The translations under genes were made by a program, and so were the position numbers. 64,000 nucleotides of DNA from Clostridium_AI sp964409685 (GTDB lineage: Bacteria; Bacillota; Clostridia; Lachnospirales; Lachnospiraceae), in NCBI GenBank assembly GCA_964409685.1, contig CAYPEJ010000015.1:1-64000 (forward strand), read 5' to 3'. Numbering within the stretch: the stretch's first letter is position 1; each line of letters starts with the position of its first letter. Shown here one piece after another: positions 34,072 to 43,292 of this stretch. The notes below the pieces were generated by a model that was not told the origin of the DNA, ran no database searches, and saw nothing but the letters and a program-made list of their open reading frames with translations.

Positions 34072-35814
34072 CTATAAAGATTTGATAATTTCTTCTAATT
34101 TCTCTGCAAGTGTTTTTGCTTTTTCAAAATCAGATTCTTTTAGTGCTAATGCAATCTTTGTTTCTATTTCTTTTTTCTGTTGTTCTAATTCAAGGTAATT
34201 CATTTCAAAATGATTTGCATAAATCATCTTTCTAAACTTACGGATACTCATCTTGCGAACTGTTTTGTCTTCAATTAGTAACACGTAATCCATACAGTTT
34301 GCGATTGTATAGAAATCATGGGAAATCATAAGGATTGCTCCGTTATAGTCTGCAATAGCTTCTTCTAATGCAATCTGTGAATAGGTGTCTAAATGACTTG
34401 TTGGTTCATCTAGTAATAACATATTTGCATTGCTAATAGAGATTTTGGCAAGTTGTAGTAAGTTCTTTTCCCCACCAGATAACGCACTGATTTTCTTATG
34501 AAGTTCTTCTCCTTCAAAACCGTATTTTGCAAGGTGTTCTGCTGCGTCGTCGTAAGTTGGGAATCCAAGGTTCATAAATTCTTGTTGAATGGTATTGGAT
34601 TCGTCTAACATTTCACCTTGAGTTTGAGATAAATAGGCAAGCTGTACTTCTTCGTTGATATGAATGGATTCTTTGTTGTTCTCTAAGATTTGATGAAGTA
34701 ATGTTGTTTTTCCAGTTCCATTTGCACCGATTAACGCAACTTTTTCGCGCGCCTTGATGGCAAAGTCAACGTGTTCTAATAGCATTTCTTCAAATCCTAC
34801 ACTATAGTCTTTCACTTCTAGAACGATTGTATCCTCTTCTAACTCTTTATCCGTTACTAAATTGATATCTGGTTGAGGGATGTCTACAAATGGTGCTTTG
34901 ATTCTTCTGGCTTCTAAACGTTCTAGTAAGGATACCCTTGCCTTTAAGGAACGTCCTCTTGCGGCATCGGTGAAGTAGGTAGCTTCTGCTCTTAGTTTTT
35001 CTACTAGTTTCTTTTGTCTTTCGATCTCTTCCGTATCAGCTATCGATAATTCCATTAATTCGATTTTTGTTTGAAGTAAAGAGAAATTGTATTCAATGTA
35101 TCTTCCGTCGAATTCTTGTACTTCTTTATTTTCAAGGTGAAGGATTTTGTTGAAGCAGTGATTTAGTAGGTAACGGTTATGGGTGATTACTAACATCGTT
35201 CCTTTGTGGTAGTTAATTAGGTTTCTCAAGGCATTTAAGTGTTCGAAATCAAGGAATACGTCTGGTTCATCCATAATCATTAAGTCTGGTGCTGTTAGTA
35301 ATTCACGGATTACTTGAATTAATTTGAATTCACCGCCACTTAGATTGGAGATCTTTTGGTCTTTATGTTTACTTAGGTCTGCTAAGTTTAATTGCTTTGT
35401 GATGTTGCTTTCGTAGTTGTCGCCGTCGATAGCTTGGAATGCGTCTAGTACTTGTTGGTAGCGTTCCATAACAGAGTCTAGGTCGTCAGTTATCCCCATC
35501 TCAGTACAGATAGCTTCAATGTCGGCTTCAATTTTACGGAAGTCTTCGCTTAGGTATTCAAAAACGGTTACTTCTTCTGGTTGGTCTACTTGCATAAATT
35601 GGCTTACATAGCCGATACGACATGGTTGTTCAATTTCTAATTTACCGTCATACATGTATTCTTCTGGATCCATAAGGATGTGGGCTAAGGTACTTTTGCC
35701 TGTTCCGTTGGAGCCGATAAAGGCGCAGTGGACACCGTCTTCTAATGTGAATGAAATATTGTTATATAAATCTTTCCCAGGGACTGAGTAAGATAGGTTT
35801 GTTGCTTTAATCAT
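34072..35814 (-). CDS. ABC-F family ATP-binding protein
   Basis: A 580-residue soluble protein with two ABC ATPase cassettes and no membrane segments. Cassette 1 has Walker A GSNGTGKSTLAH and signature LSGGEFKL; cassette 2 has GANGTGKTTLLH, LSGGEKNLLQLAK and Walker B LLLDEPTSHLD. The Walker B Glu of cassette 1 is kept (IMDEPDVFLD). An inter-domain linker (about 240-320) and a C-terminal coiled coil complete the ABC-F pattern. Members act on the ribosome as translation factors or antibiotic-protection proteins; which applies here is open. GAGGAAAA precedes the ATG. Confidence 0.9.
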   Translation of the reverse strand: MIKATNLSYSVPGKDLYNNISFTLEDGVHCAFIGSNGTGKSTLAHILMDPEEYMYDGKLEIEQPCRIGYVSQFMQVDQPEEVTVFEYLSEDFRKIEADIEAICTEMGITDDLDSVMERYQQVLDAFQAIDGDNYESNITKQLNLADLSKHKDQKISNLSGGEFKLIQVIRELLTAPDLMIMDEPDVFLDFEHLNALRNLINYHKGTMLVITHNRYLLNHCFNKILHLENKEVQEFDGRYIEYNFSLLQTKIELMELSIADTEEIERQKKLVEKLRAEATYFTDAARGRSLKARVSLLERLEARRIKAPFVDIPQPDINLVTDKELEEDTIVLEVKDYSVGFEEMLLEHVDFAIKAREKVALIGANGTGKTTLLHQILENNKESIHINEEVQLAYLSQTQGEMLDESNTIQQEFMNLGFPTYDDAAEHLAKYGFEGEELHKKISALSGGEKNLLQLAKISISNANMLLLDEPTSHLDTYSQIALEEAIADYNGAILMISHDFYTIANCMDYVLLIEDKTVRKMSIRKFRKMIYANHFEMNYLELEQQKKEIETKIALALKESDFEKAKTLAEKLEEIIKSL

Positions 35815-36018
35815 GGTTTTCCTCGCTTTTTATTTGGATATTGTCTATTGTTATTTTATAGATTGTGATTCATTCGTTAATTTTATTATGTTCCTAAATT
35901 GTAAATTTACCGTTGAAAGCATAACATTTTATGAGGGAAATTTCAATAATATTTGAATAGAACCGTTTGCTCATTGGTAGATTATCCCCTATTTCATCTT
36001 CCTCTTTTAAAATAAAAC

Positions 36019-36049
36019 AAGTCTAGCATAAATTATATACACTAGACTT
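36019..36049 (-). terminator. Terminator of toxin-antitoxin operon
   Basis: Stem 36019-36026 against 36042-36049, followed on the minus strand by TTGTTTTATTTT. Nothing else is evident in 35815-36018. Confidence 0.75.
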
Positions 36050-36071
36050 ATTAAAATACAAATAACCCAAA

Positions 36072-37082
36072 TTATTCAGAAAGAAGTTTATACAAATATA
36101 GTTTGATTCCCTTCATATTCTCTTGCGTAATATCATATTCTTTTGCAACCTTTCTATAATATGTTTCAATTACCTCCTTGTTTATGACTTCACTACAACT
36201 CTGCCTTTCCTCATAGCTCTCTCTTATAAGAATATAAGGAGTTTCTTTATGACAAATATTCTCTAGCATTCTTGCAGTATAAACATCAAAATAATTTTTC
36301 TTGATTTCTTCTAAAAATGTAATTTCCTCAGAATTCAAATCACTTTCTCTATTAAGCTTAGGTAATGGATTGTACTTAAAGAATTTAAATTCTTCATAAA
36401 CATCTCGATACACAGCTCCATGTATCCAAGCTTCACAACAATCATCAAAAAACCACTCATTTCTTAATGCTATACTCCATCCTTGCACAAAATAAAGTAA
36501 CTTCTGTAGCGCTAAATGGGTAAGTGGATTATCGTCTGTAGATTGACTTAAAAACCAGTTTACAACACAATATATCTTTCCTTTTTGATATTCCACTTCT
36601 TTTATCGCTTCATATACTCTTTTGTATGATTTTTTATAAGACAGCTCTTCTTTTATCTTACTATCTTCTGCCTCTTTTTCATTTAAAAGTTTAAGAAAAA
36701 TATATGGGTTACTTAATTCCTTTAATTTTTGGCTATTCTCTTTATTCGGAGTATATCCACCTGTAATATACCTAGTTAAAGTAATTTCTCCCCATCCTAA
36801 TAACTTACTTAAGAATTTTTGGCTAACATTATATTTATTCAAAATATCCTTTATTTCTTGAGTTGATATAATACCTCGTATTTCTCTAATTTTTTTATTT
36901 GCTTGGCGACTAATTGCTTCTTCTATTTCTTCATCTACGAGCGGAGCCCCACATTTTTTACAAAATGGTACATTTACTTCTAAATCAAATGAATAATCTT
37001 CTCCTCTGTATTTTCTAATTACCATTTTCATTTCATACTCGTCAAAATTACCACATTGAATACACATCATTTTTCTATTCAT
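36072..37082 (-). CDS. MqsA-like antitoxin with Panacea-type (DUF4065) domain
   Basis: A 336-residue protein in three parts. The N-terminal YgiT/MqsA zinc finger (about 1-50) has CIQCG and FCKKCGAPL. A helix-turn-helix follows (about 70-130, NVSQKFLSKLLGWGEITLTRYITG). The C-terminal half (about 150-335) resembles the Panacea/SocA-like DUF4065 domain, with NPLTHLALQKLLYFVQGWS and EAWIHGAVYRDVYEEFK. Panacea domains neutralise many unrelated toxins. ATG 37082 follows AAAGGGAG. It is second in an operon, 42 bp after the candidate toxin, the reverse of the usual antitoxin-first order but common for MqsRA. Confidence 0.85.
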   Translation of the reverse strand: MNRKMMCIQCGNFDEYEMKMVIRKYRGEDYSFDLEVNVPFCKKCGAPLVDEEIEEAISRQANKKIREIRGIISTQEIKDILNKYNVSQKFLSKLLGWGEITLTRYITGGYTPNKENSQKLKELSNPYIFLKLLNEKEAEDSKIKEELSYKKSYKRVYEAIKEVEYQKGKIYCVVNWFLSQSTDDNPLTHLALQKLLYFVQGWSIALRNEWFFDDCCEAWIHGAVYRDVYEEFKFFKYNPLPKLNRESDLNSEEITFLEEIKKNYFDVYTARMLENICHKETPYILIRESYEERQSCSEVINKEVIETYYRKVAKEYDITQENMKGIKLYLYKLLSE

Positions 37083-37124
37083 ATTAATTGCTCCCTTTGC
37101 AATAAACATAATCACTATAATATT

Positions 37125-37556
37125 TTATTCCCCATCAAAATCCTTATATGGGAATGTTAATTTTTTATTCTCTCTAGAAGGCATTTCTGGATGAAAAGAC
37201 ATCAGCAATAAAAATTTACTCTCTATCCTTCGAATTTTTAGTTTTATGTACAAATCTTGTAGTTCATCTACCATTACTTTTTTTATACCAAATATCCACA
37301 CCTCTTCATTCGGAAAATTAGGATTAACATCTTTTTTAGTCGAACTATAGTTATTTACCTGTAATTCTGATATAACCTTCCAAATATGTTCTAATGATAT
37401 TTGTGTTTCAGCTATATATAGACGTGTCTTATTCACTCTACCATTTGCCCACTCTTCATTGTTAATATATCTCCTTTCTCTATCAAGTGCTAATTTCTTA
37501 GCTTCTTCTAAAAACTTTTTTACTTCCTCAATACTTTTTATCGTACAGTCCGTCAT
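37125..37556 (-). CDS. Candidate toxin partner, family not recognised
   Basis: A 143-residue soluble protein encoded directly upstream of the Panacea-type antitoxin. The N-terminal half is Lys/Glu-rich and helical (SIEEVKKFLEEAKKLALDRE); the C-terminal half has beta-like segments (LYIKLKIRRIESKFLLLMSF) and ends HPEMPSRENKKLTFPYKDFD. That tail faintly recalls MqsR-like RNases, but I see no sure match. ATG 37556 follows GAGAGGTG. The toxin role is inferred from position, operon structure and partner. Confidence 0.6.
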   Translation of the reverse strand: MTDCTIKSIEEVKKFLEEAKKLALDRERRYINNEEWANGRVNKTRLYIAETQISLEHIWKVISELQVNNYSSTKKDVNPNFPNEEVWIFGIKKVMVDELQDLYIKLKIRRIESKFLLLMSFHPEMPSRENKKLTFPYKDFDGE

Positions 37557-37580
37557 CGTTTTCACCTCTCATGAGAAATA

Positions 37581-37663
37581 AATGATTCAAGTTTTAGAAT
37601 CATTGATACTAATATTGTATTCTTTTATATGTCTTATGTCAACATTTTAATATCATTGATACC
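37581..37663 (-). promoter_or_regulatory. Promoter and repeated operator of toxin-antitoxin operon
   Basis: On the minus strand TTGACA (37637-37642) and TACAAT (37614-37619) have a 17-bp spacer. An 11-bp direct repeat ATCATTGATAC lies on each side of the promoter (37599-37609 and 37652-37662), and an 8-bp inverted repeat (37581-37588 against 37597-37604) overlaps the proximal copy. This is a good arrangement for autorepression by the HTH of the antitoxin. Confidence 0.65.
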
Positions 37664-37761
37664 ATTTATATCTTTTTTGCAATACATCTTTGCATTTCCC
37701 CTCCAATCTGTTACAATCTATTGTTGGTAAGAAATTAACACGTTATAGAAAGAGGTTACTT

Positions 37762-38961
37762 ATGAACGAAAATTCCTACATAGAGCCGAGGGAATATATC
37801 CATCGTAACTCTAACATGAATTCATCGATAAATGAACCACAGAAAAAGCAGCCACTTGAGATGATTTTTTCTTTTATGAAAAATCAAGCTGTTTTAACCA
37901 TCGCAACTGTCGCTATGTTAATCACATGTATTTTTGTTCCTATTGATAAAAGCTATCTTGGGTATTTTAACTGGCAGACACTTGCTACTTTATTTTGTAC
38001 ACTTGCTGTTGTAAGTGCATTTTCACATATTCATGTGTTTGAAATTATTAGTAAAACCATTGTAATTAAATTGCATAACTTACGAAATGCAACGTTAGGA
38101 CTTGTGTTTATCACTTTTTTCGGTTCCATGTTGTTGGCAAATGATATGGCACTCCTTACATTTTTACCGTTGGGATTTTTTGTACTGAATAGCACTGGGA
38201 ATAAGCAGGCAATGGCATTTACATTTATTATGCAAAATATTGCGGCGAATCTAGGTGGGATGGTTACCCCATTTGGGAATCCGCAGAACCTATATATGTA
38301 TTCCTATTATCAAATTGATACAGTGGAGTTTGTGAAGATTATGCTTCCAGCTTTCTTGACGGCAACGATAATAATTGTAATTTGCTGTTTGTTTGTGAAG
38401 CCGATTCCTTTGAAACTGAAAAATGATACGGATTATGTATTAGATAAAAAGCGAACGTTAATTTACTCTGTGTTGTTTATTGCTAGTATCTTAATTGTAT
38501 TTCGAGTTGTTCCTTATGTTTTAGGAACGATTGTGATTACGATTAGCTTGCTTTTCTTAGATAAAAAAGCGATTAAAGAAGTGAATTATCCATTACTTGC
38601 GACGTTCTGTGTGTTCTTCGTGTTTAGTGGAAATATGGCGAGAATTCCTGCAGTAAGTACTTTGTTTGAAAAGATTCTTCCTATCAATACGTTGTTGTTT
38701 GGGATTCTTTCCTGTCAGGTGATTAGTAATGTACCTAGTGCGGTGTTGTTGTCACATTTTACAGCCGATTATCAAAGCTTGTTACCTGCTGTGAATATTG
38801 GCGGATGTGGTACACTGATTGCTTCGCTTGCTAGTTTGATTACATTTAGTGAATTTAAGAAACATAATCCAAATGCTACAAAGAGTTATGTGATTAAATT
38901 CTCGTTGATTAATTTTGGATTTGTGATTGTTCTGTATCTTCTACAATCAATAATTCTGTAA
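37762..38961 (+). CDS. SLC13/ArsB-NhaD superfamily transporter
   Basis: A 399-residue polytopic membrane protein of the ion-transporter superfamily that includes citrate and dicarboxylate carriers, ArsB and NhaD. Conserved elements are NDMALLTFLPLGF, the re-entrant NIAANLGGMVTPFGNPQNLY and the second ISNVPSAVLLSHF. The soluble N-terminal 45 residues are Asn/Glu-rich. ATG 37762 follows AAAGAGG; the frame extends 24 codons upstream. The substrate cannot be decided. Divergent from the toxin-antitoxin operon. Confidence 0.85.
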   Translation: MNENSYIEPREYIHRNSNMNSSINEPQKKQPLEMIFSFMKNQAVLTIATVAMLITCIFVPIDKSYLGYFNWQTLATLFCTLAVVSAFSHIHVFEIISKTIVIKLHNLRNATLGLVFITFFGSMLLANDMALLTFLPLGFFVLNSTGNKQAMAFTFIMQNIAANLGGMVTPFGNPQNLYMYSYYQIDTVEFVKIMLPAFLTATIIIVICCLFVKPIPLKLKNDTDYVLDKKRTLIYSVLFIASILIVFRVVPYVLGTIVITISLLFLDKKAIKEVNYPLLATFCVFFVFSGNMARIPAVSTLFEKILPINTLLFGILSCQVISNVPSAVLLSHFTADYQSLLPAVNIGGCGTLIASLASLITFSEFKKHNPNATKSYVIKFSLINFGFVIVLYLLQSIIL

Positions 38962-38965
38962 ATAG

Positions 38966-39010
38966 AAACCCCTTCTGTATATTCTTAGTCCAGTTACAGA
39001 AAGGGTTTTT
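38966..39010. terminator. Terminator between convergent genes
   Basis: Stem with AACCCCTTCTGTA paired to TACAGAAAGGGTT, followed on the plus strand by TTTTT. Confidence 0.8.
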
Positions 39011-39520
39011 CTATAAATAGCCATCTTGAATCAATTGTTCCAATACAAGCGCTTCTCTTTCAATCATAATAAAGTCTTGCTCTCCATGTTCTCCATCCCT
39101 ATTAGTAGCAATCGCTACTCTAGGGTCAACAAACTTTAATATAAAACCTTCCTCTATCTCATAATCATCAAGCGTCTGTGAAACTACATCCAACTCAACC
39201 TCACATAAATAATAATAATTATCTTGTATAAATATCGGTTCACGCTCTCCTTTTTGTATACGATGCACATATCCATACTCACAAATCGAACTTGGAATAA
39301 TAATTAAACCAACTTCCTCTTTCGTCTCGCGAATCAACGTTTCTTCTTGATTCTCCCCCTGCTTCATTCCTCCACCTGGGAATTTATAATAATTGTATTT
39401 TTGACTATAAACCATAGCAATCTTTCCATTTTGAATAATTATGGCTCGTACAGAAGGTCGAATATATGCCTCTCCATTTGGATCATAATCTTTTTTATCC
39501 ATCTCAAATAAAAGTTTCAT
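39011..39520 (-). CDS. NUDIX hydrolase
   Basis: A 169-residue hydrolase of nucleoside diphosphate derivatives. The Nudix box is GGGMKQGENQEETLIRETKE followed by EVGL, complete with the metal-binding REXXEE. N-terminal residues RPSVRAIIIQNGKIAMVYS form the first strand pair. Substrate unknown. AAAGGAG precedes the ATG. Last gene of a minus-strand run of small accessory genes. Confidence 0.9.
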   Translation of the reverse strand: MKLLFEMDKKDYDPNGEAYIRPSVRAIIIQNGKIAMVYSQKYNYYKFPGGGMKQGENQEETLIRETKEEVGLIIIPSSICEYGYVHRIQKGEREPIFIQDNYYYLCEVELDVVSQTLDDYEIEEGFILKFVDPRVAIATNRDGEHGEQDFIMIEREALVLEQLIQDGYL

Positions 39521-39586
39521 TTTAGTTCTCCTTTACTCTAAAAACTTGCCTTATAAAACCTTTGATAATCCATAATACATTTCCAT

Positions 39587-40000
39587 TTATAGCACCATAA
39601 TCAACGTTCCAGCACCAATTAAAATACATCCAATAAGCGACTTCACCGTAAATGACTCATGCAAAAATACAAACGCTAAAATCAGTGTAATCACCACACT
39701 TAACTTATCAATTGGAACTACTTTGGATGCCTCTCCTACCTGCAATGCACGGTAATAGCATAACCAAGATGCCCCTGTTGCCAATCCTGACAAAATCAAA
39801 AACACCCAGCTTTTCCGATTAATCTGCATAATTCCATTCTGCGCATTCGTTAGAAATACCATTCCCCAAGCCATAACCACTACAACTACCGTTCGAATTG
39901 CCGTTGCTAAATTCGAATTCACACCATCAATACCGATCTTCGCCAATATCGAAGTAAGTGCTGCAAACACAGCTGACAGTACCGCAAATATAAACCACAT
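39587..40000 (-). CDS. Single-domain EamA-family transporter
   Basis: A 137-residue membrane protein with about five hydrophobic segments, equal to one EamA domain; most drug/metabolite transporters have two. The last segment SLIGCILIGAGTLIMVL is typical. Half-size members probably work as dimers. ATG 40000 follows TTAGGAGGG; an open frame extends 15 codons further. Confidence 0.85.
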   Translation of the reverse strand: MWFIFAVLSAVFAALTSILAKIGIDGVNSNLATAIRTVVVVVMAWGMVFLTNAQNGIMQINRKSWVFLILSGLATGASWLCYYRALQVGEASKVVPIDKLSVVITLILAFVFLHESFTVKSLIGCILIGAGTLIMVL

Positions 40001-40057
40001 AGAAATCCCTCCTAAGTTGCTTATCTCATCCTGAAACTTCTTCAAAGCTACTATACT

Positions 40058-40243
40058 CTACACATCAATTTCAAATACCAAATCCATGTCTTTTATCTTC
40101 CCATAATCACTAATATTTGTTGGAATAAAACCCACATAACGATATCCTTTTGACGCATACTCATCAATAATTTGACGATGTTCCTCTGACCTTGCCCCAC
40201 AAAATTTATTAATGTGTACTTGCTCATAAACATATTTCTTCAT
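40058..40243 (-). CDS. DUF4177 small protein
   Basis: A 61-residue protein resembling DUF4177: MKKYVYEQVHINKF, then HRQIIDEYASKGYRYVGFIP. No enzymatic motif. AAAGGAAAAG precedes the ATG. It stands between a nucleotidyltransferase gene and the EamA gene. Function unknown. Confidence 0.8.
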   Translation of the reverse strand: MKKYVYEQVHINKFCGARSEEHRQIIDEYASKGYRYVGFIPTNISDYGKIKDMDLVFEIDV

Positions 40244-40264
40244 TCTATCTTTTCCTTTCTAACT

Positions 40265-40921
40265 TTACGCTCTATTGATATACCTTTTTGACCACTCAAA
40301 CAGTAGGTGAGACATCTTATCAAATTCAACATCTGCTCCACTTTTTAATTCTAAACTTATACGAACAACCTCTCTATTTTCTCCATCTACAACTTCTAAC
40401 AACGCCTTTTGAGAACCTACATATTCCCCTGTTTGTTGATAATGAATCGCTTGCACAGTAAATGCTGCTGATTTATATAACGCTCTAACCATTTGCTCAC
40501 TCTTCTCATGAAGCATGTTATGAACACATGCATGATAAATATTGCAAGCCCCCATCTTAATTGCTCGATCCACAACCTGCTCATCAAATAAATCAACCAG
40601 TTGATCCAATGTCCCTTTTATTGGTTTTGTATCAAAATAGAACTGAAACAAATCCGATGCATCCCAATTTTCCAATTCCTCTTTTCCTGCTATAAATCCA
40701 CATACCAATTCTCGATTAGGAAGTTCCTCTAACATATCATGATAGTTCGAAATATCTTCTAATTGCAATTCATCAAAGATTACCACCACATCAATATCAC
40801 TAGTTTCTGTGGCTTCCCCTCTTCCATAACTTCCTTGCAATCCTACAAATTCAATTTGTTTTCCAAATGTACTCTCCAATTTGCGTATAAATGTTTCTAA
40901 CCAAACTTCTATTTCAATCAT
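40265..40921 (-). CDS. Nucleotidyltransferase-domain protein
   Basis: A 218-residue protein of the pol-beta-like nucleotidyltransferase superfamily. The motif LQGSYGRGEATETSDIDVVV gives GS plus the two catalytic Asp. The C-terminal helical part (about 120-215) resembles the HEPN-like partner domain found in aminoglycoside adenylyltransferase relatives. The substrate is unknown. Its ATG at 40921 overlaps the stop of the CAT gene by 8 bases, which suggests translational coupling. Confidence 0.82.
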   Translation of the reverse strand: MIEIEVWLETFIRKLESTFGKQIEFVGLQGSYGRGEATETSDIDVVVIFDELQLEDISNYHDMLEELPNRELVCGFIAGKEELENWDASDLFQFYFDTKPIKGTLDQLVDLFDEQVVDRAIKMGACNIYHACVHNMLHEKSEQMVRALYKSAAFTVQAIHYQQTGEYVGSQKALLEVVDGENREVVRISLELKSGADVEFDKMSHLLFEWSKRYINRA

Positions 40922-41549
40922 AATCTCCCCACCTATCATCTAAACACTTTTGTAACTTTTCTACCAAGATACCAAGATGATATCCATCTACAAATGAGTG
41001 ATGCACTTCTATGGAAAAAGGCATTACAATACGCGAGTCTCTCTCATAAAACTTTCCAAAATCAAACATAGGTACCGCAAAATCTTTCTTTCCTGAATTC
41101 GTATGAGAAATGTGTGTATAGGAAATCCAAGGAATCGCAGAAAACTGATAAACTCCATTTCCCAAAGGTCCTGTAAAATAGCATTCTTGTTGTGCAATTA
41201 CATCCTTAGCAATTCGATTAAACTCCGAAACATCTTCACAGTTCTCAACAACTACATTTTTCATAAGATTCGTTTTTTTGTTTAAGTACGTAAATGAAAG
41301 TTTAATATCCTCATAGATTACTGGTTCCCCATCTTCTATTCGCATCCGAAACTCCTCAATCTCATTTGCACACTTTGCTATAGTATGTATCATGGTCAAG
41401 GTAAATGACCAATTATTCGCTTTTACTTTCTTTAGAAAATTTGTTACATCCAGTTCTAAACTAATATCATACCTTGGATTCTCATATCCTTTAAAGATTT
41501 CAAAGTGTTGCTTTCGCTCCCAATGTTCTACATCTATCTTTTGAAACAT
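40914..41549 (-). CDS. Chloramphenicol acetyltransferase-like protein
   Basis: A 211-residue protein of the classical (type A) CAT fold. The catalytic His is in EVHHSFVDGYHLG, matching HHxxxDG; the N-terminal WERKQHFEIFKGYENPRYDIS and SFTLTMIHTIAKCAN blocks also fit. Many chromosomal homologues do not confer resistance, so the physiological acceptor is unknown. ATG 41549 follows GGGAGG. Downstream of a P-loop kinase and coupled to the nucleotidyltransferase gene. Confidence 0.88.
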   Translation of the reverse strand: MFQKIDVEHWERKQHFEIFKGYENPRYDISLELDVTNFLKKVKANNWSFTLTMIHTIAKCANEIEEFRMRIEDGEPVIYEDIKLSFTYLNKKTNLMKNVVVENCEDVSEFNRIAKDVIAQQECYFTGPLGNGVYQFSAIPWISYTHISHTNSGKKDFAVPMFDFGKFYERDSRIVMPFSIEVHHSFVDGYHLGILVEKLQKCLDDRWGDYD

Positions 41550-41568
41550 AACGATACGCCTCCCTATT

Positions 41569-42234
41569 TTATAAAAGTCCGAAATGTTTCGCAACAATCT
41601 CTAATGTCTCATCAATTGTTCGATTCTCATCTCTATGTAAAACTTCAAATCCACTATTCAAATATTCATCAAAATGTTCTTGACTATTTACCCGTTCTAA
41701 GCAACTTCTGAAATTTTGAATTGCCTTTTCTGGCTCTTTCGCTTGCAACAATTGTTGATACAAAAATTGCTTCTCCGCATCTTCTCTTTCAAAAAATCGT
41801 TTTATCGATGTATCTCTCGGAGCAAGCATTATGAGCACATGCTTTTCATCCGATATTTCTTTCAACACACTTGGAGGAATACAAGTATCCACAAAAATCT
41901 TCTTTCCACTGGTAACTAGCCTCAATAGAATAATTAGTTCTAAACCTATACTTTCCTCATAGCACCCTTGCACCCAGTTATCGTATTCTTCTGGTGTCCT
42001 TGAGATAAACTCTTGCCAATCCTTCATATTTCTTAGGTAGGAAAGGCTCGGCTGATGCATCTCATCTATACAATCCATCAATTCATCATGATAATTCTCC
42101 CCACACCATATACCGTCAAATTTCTCCGATAACCTCTTTATCATTGTGGACTTCCCAGCATATGCTGTCCCATTAATAAAATAAACATTCTGTAATAAAT
42201 GCTTTAAAATGTTACTCTCAATTCCAATCTTCAT
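41569..42234 (-). CDS. P-loop kinase-like protein
   Basis: A 221-residue protein with a Walker A motif near the N-terminus (INGTAYAGKSTMIKRLS) and an overall layout like small-molecule or aminoglycoside-type kinases and AAA_33-like ATPases. No close family is recognised. GGGGGAGG precedes the ATG. It lies 19 bp upstream of the CAT-like gene in the same direction. Confidence 0.75.
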   Translation of the reverse strand: MKIGIESNILKHLLQNVYFINGTAYAGKSTMIKRLSEKFDGIWCGENYHDELMDCIDEMHQPSLSYLRNMKDWQEFISRTPEEYDNWVQGCYEESIGLELIILLRLVTSGKKIFVDTCIPPSVLKEISDEKHVLIMLAPRDTSIKRFFEREDAEKQFLYQQLLQAKEPEKAIQNFRSCLERVNSQEHFDEYLNSGFEVLHRDENRTIDETLEIVAKHFGLL

Positions 42235-42269
42235 TGTATTTTCCTCCCCCTTTACATATTAAATTAGCT

Positions 42270-42878
42270 CTATTTAAACAAACTAGGATCAATTTTTCTA
42301 TCCTTAAAATAATACTCATAATCATGTTCATTCACTTCGCGCAACACCTTACAAGGATTTCCCACTGCCACTACATTACTTGGAAGGTCTTTATTTACAA
42401 CGCTACCTGCTCCTACTACTACATTATCCCCAATGGTAACCCCTGGTACAATAATTACTCCTGCACCAAGCCAGCAATTTCTTCCGATATGTACTGGCAT
42501 ATTGTATTGATACCCCTTTTCCCTTAATTCTGGCTGAATTGGATGTCCTGCGGATGCAATCGTAACATTCGGACCAATCATAGTATAATCACCAACATAA
42601 ATGTGAGTATCATCAACACATGTTAAGTTAAAGTTCGCATAAACCCATTTTCCAAAATGACAATGTCTACCTCCCCAATTTGCATGAAAAGGTGGTTCAA
42701 TGTAACAGCCTTCTCCAATCTCTGCAAACATCTCCTTTAAAAGCTCTTCTCTCTTATCCATCTCGGTTGGTCTTGTTTCATTGAAATCGTAGAGTTTATC
42801 TAGACATTTTAACTGCACTTCCATGATATCATCCGTATTTGGTAAATATAATTCCCCACTATGTAATTTCTTTTCCAT
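42270..42878 (-). CDS. Maltose/galactoside O-acetyltransferase
   Basis: A 202-residue left-handed beta-helix acyltransferase of the Maa/LacA group. The N-terminal Mac domain (about 1-55) precedes hexapeptide repeats ending in IGRNCWLGAGVIIVPGVTIG and NVVVGAGSVVNKDLP. The catalytic His lies in ASAGHPIQPELR. Acetylates sugars from acetyl-CoA. GGGGAG precedes the ATG. Confidence 0.93.
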   Translation of the reverse strand: MEKKLHSGELYLPNTDDIMEVQLKCLDKLYDFNETRPTEMDKREELLKEMFAEIGEGCYIEPPFHANWGGRHCHFGKWVYANFNLTCVDDTHIYVGDYTMIGPNVTIASAGHPIQPELREKGYQYNMPVHIGRNCWLGAGVIIVPGVTIGDNVVVGAGSVVNKDLPSNVVAVGNPCKVLREVNEHDYEYYFKDRKIDPSLFK

Positions 42879-42911
42879 CGTCGTTTTCTCCCCTCAAAAA
42901 TTACTTTTCAC

Positions 42912-43292
42912 TTACTTAAGCAAATTCTTCTCCTTATTAAAAAATGCTTTCTCAAGCACTCTATATTCCTCTTCTGAACATACTTCTTTACATTTCTTCT
43001 CATACTCCTTCGATCGTTTCAACATATCTAAAACCTTCTTACATGGAAAATCACTACACTGATTGCATTTTTTTACATTATGTCCTTTGATACATTCCAC
43101 TAACTGATACGTGCATTTCTTATGCGAGGAACAACCTTGACACGCTATTTCTTCATTGGAAATGACCTTGTCTCTCCATCCCACTCGATACCATAGCTCT
43201 GCCACCTTTTTTAACTCCTTATCTGTATGTGCGTTGTATCTTGGACACTCCGTACAATTATCACCACATAGTGTAATCTCTTCTTCCATCAT
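42912..43292 (-). CDS. DUF3795 Cys-rich protein
   Basis: A protein of about 126 residues with paired Cys motifs expected to bind zinc or iron-sulfur: CGDNCTECPRY, CQGCSSHKKC, CNQCSDFPCKK. This matches DUF3795. Function unknown. GAGGTG is close to two adjacent ATGs (43292, 43289). First gene of the minus-strand accessory run that ends at the NUDIX gene. The 230-bp gap to the GH3 gene shows nothing I can support. Confidence 0.82.
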   Translation of the reverse strand: MMEEEITLCGDNCTECPRYNAHTDKELKKVAELWYRVGWRDKVISNEEIACQGCSSHKKCTYQLVECIKGHNVKKCNQCSDFPCKKVLDMLKRSKEYEKKCKEVCSEEEYRVLEKAFFNKEKNLLK

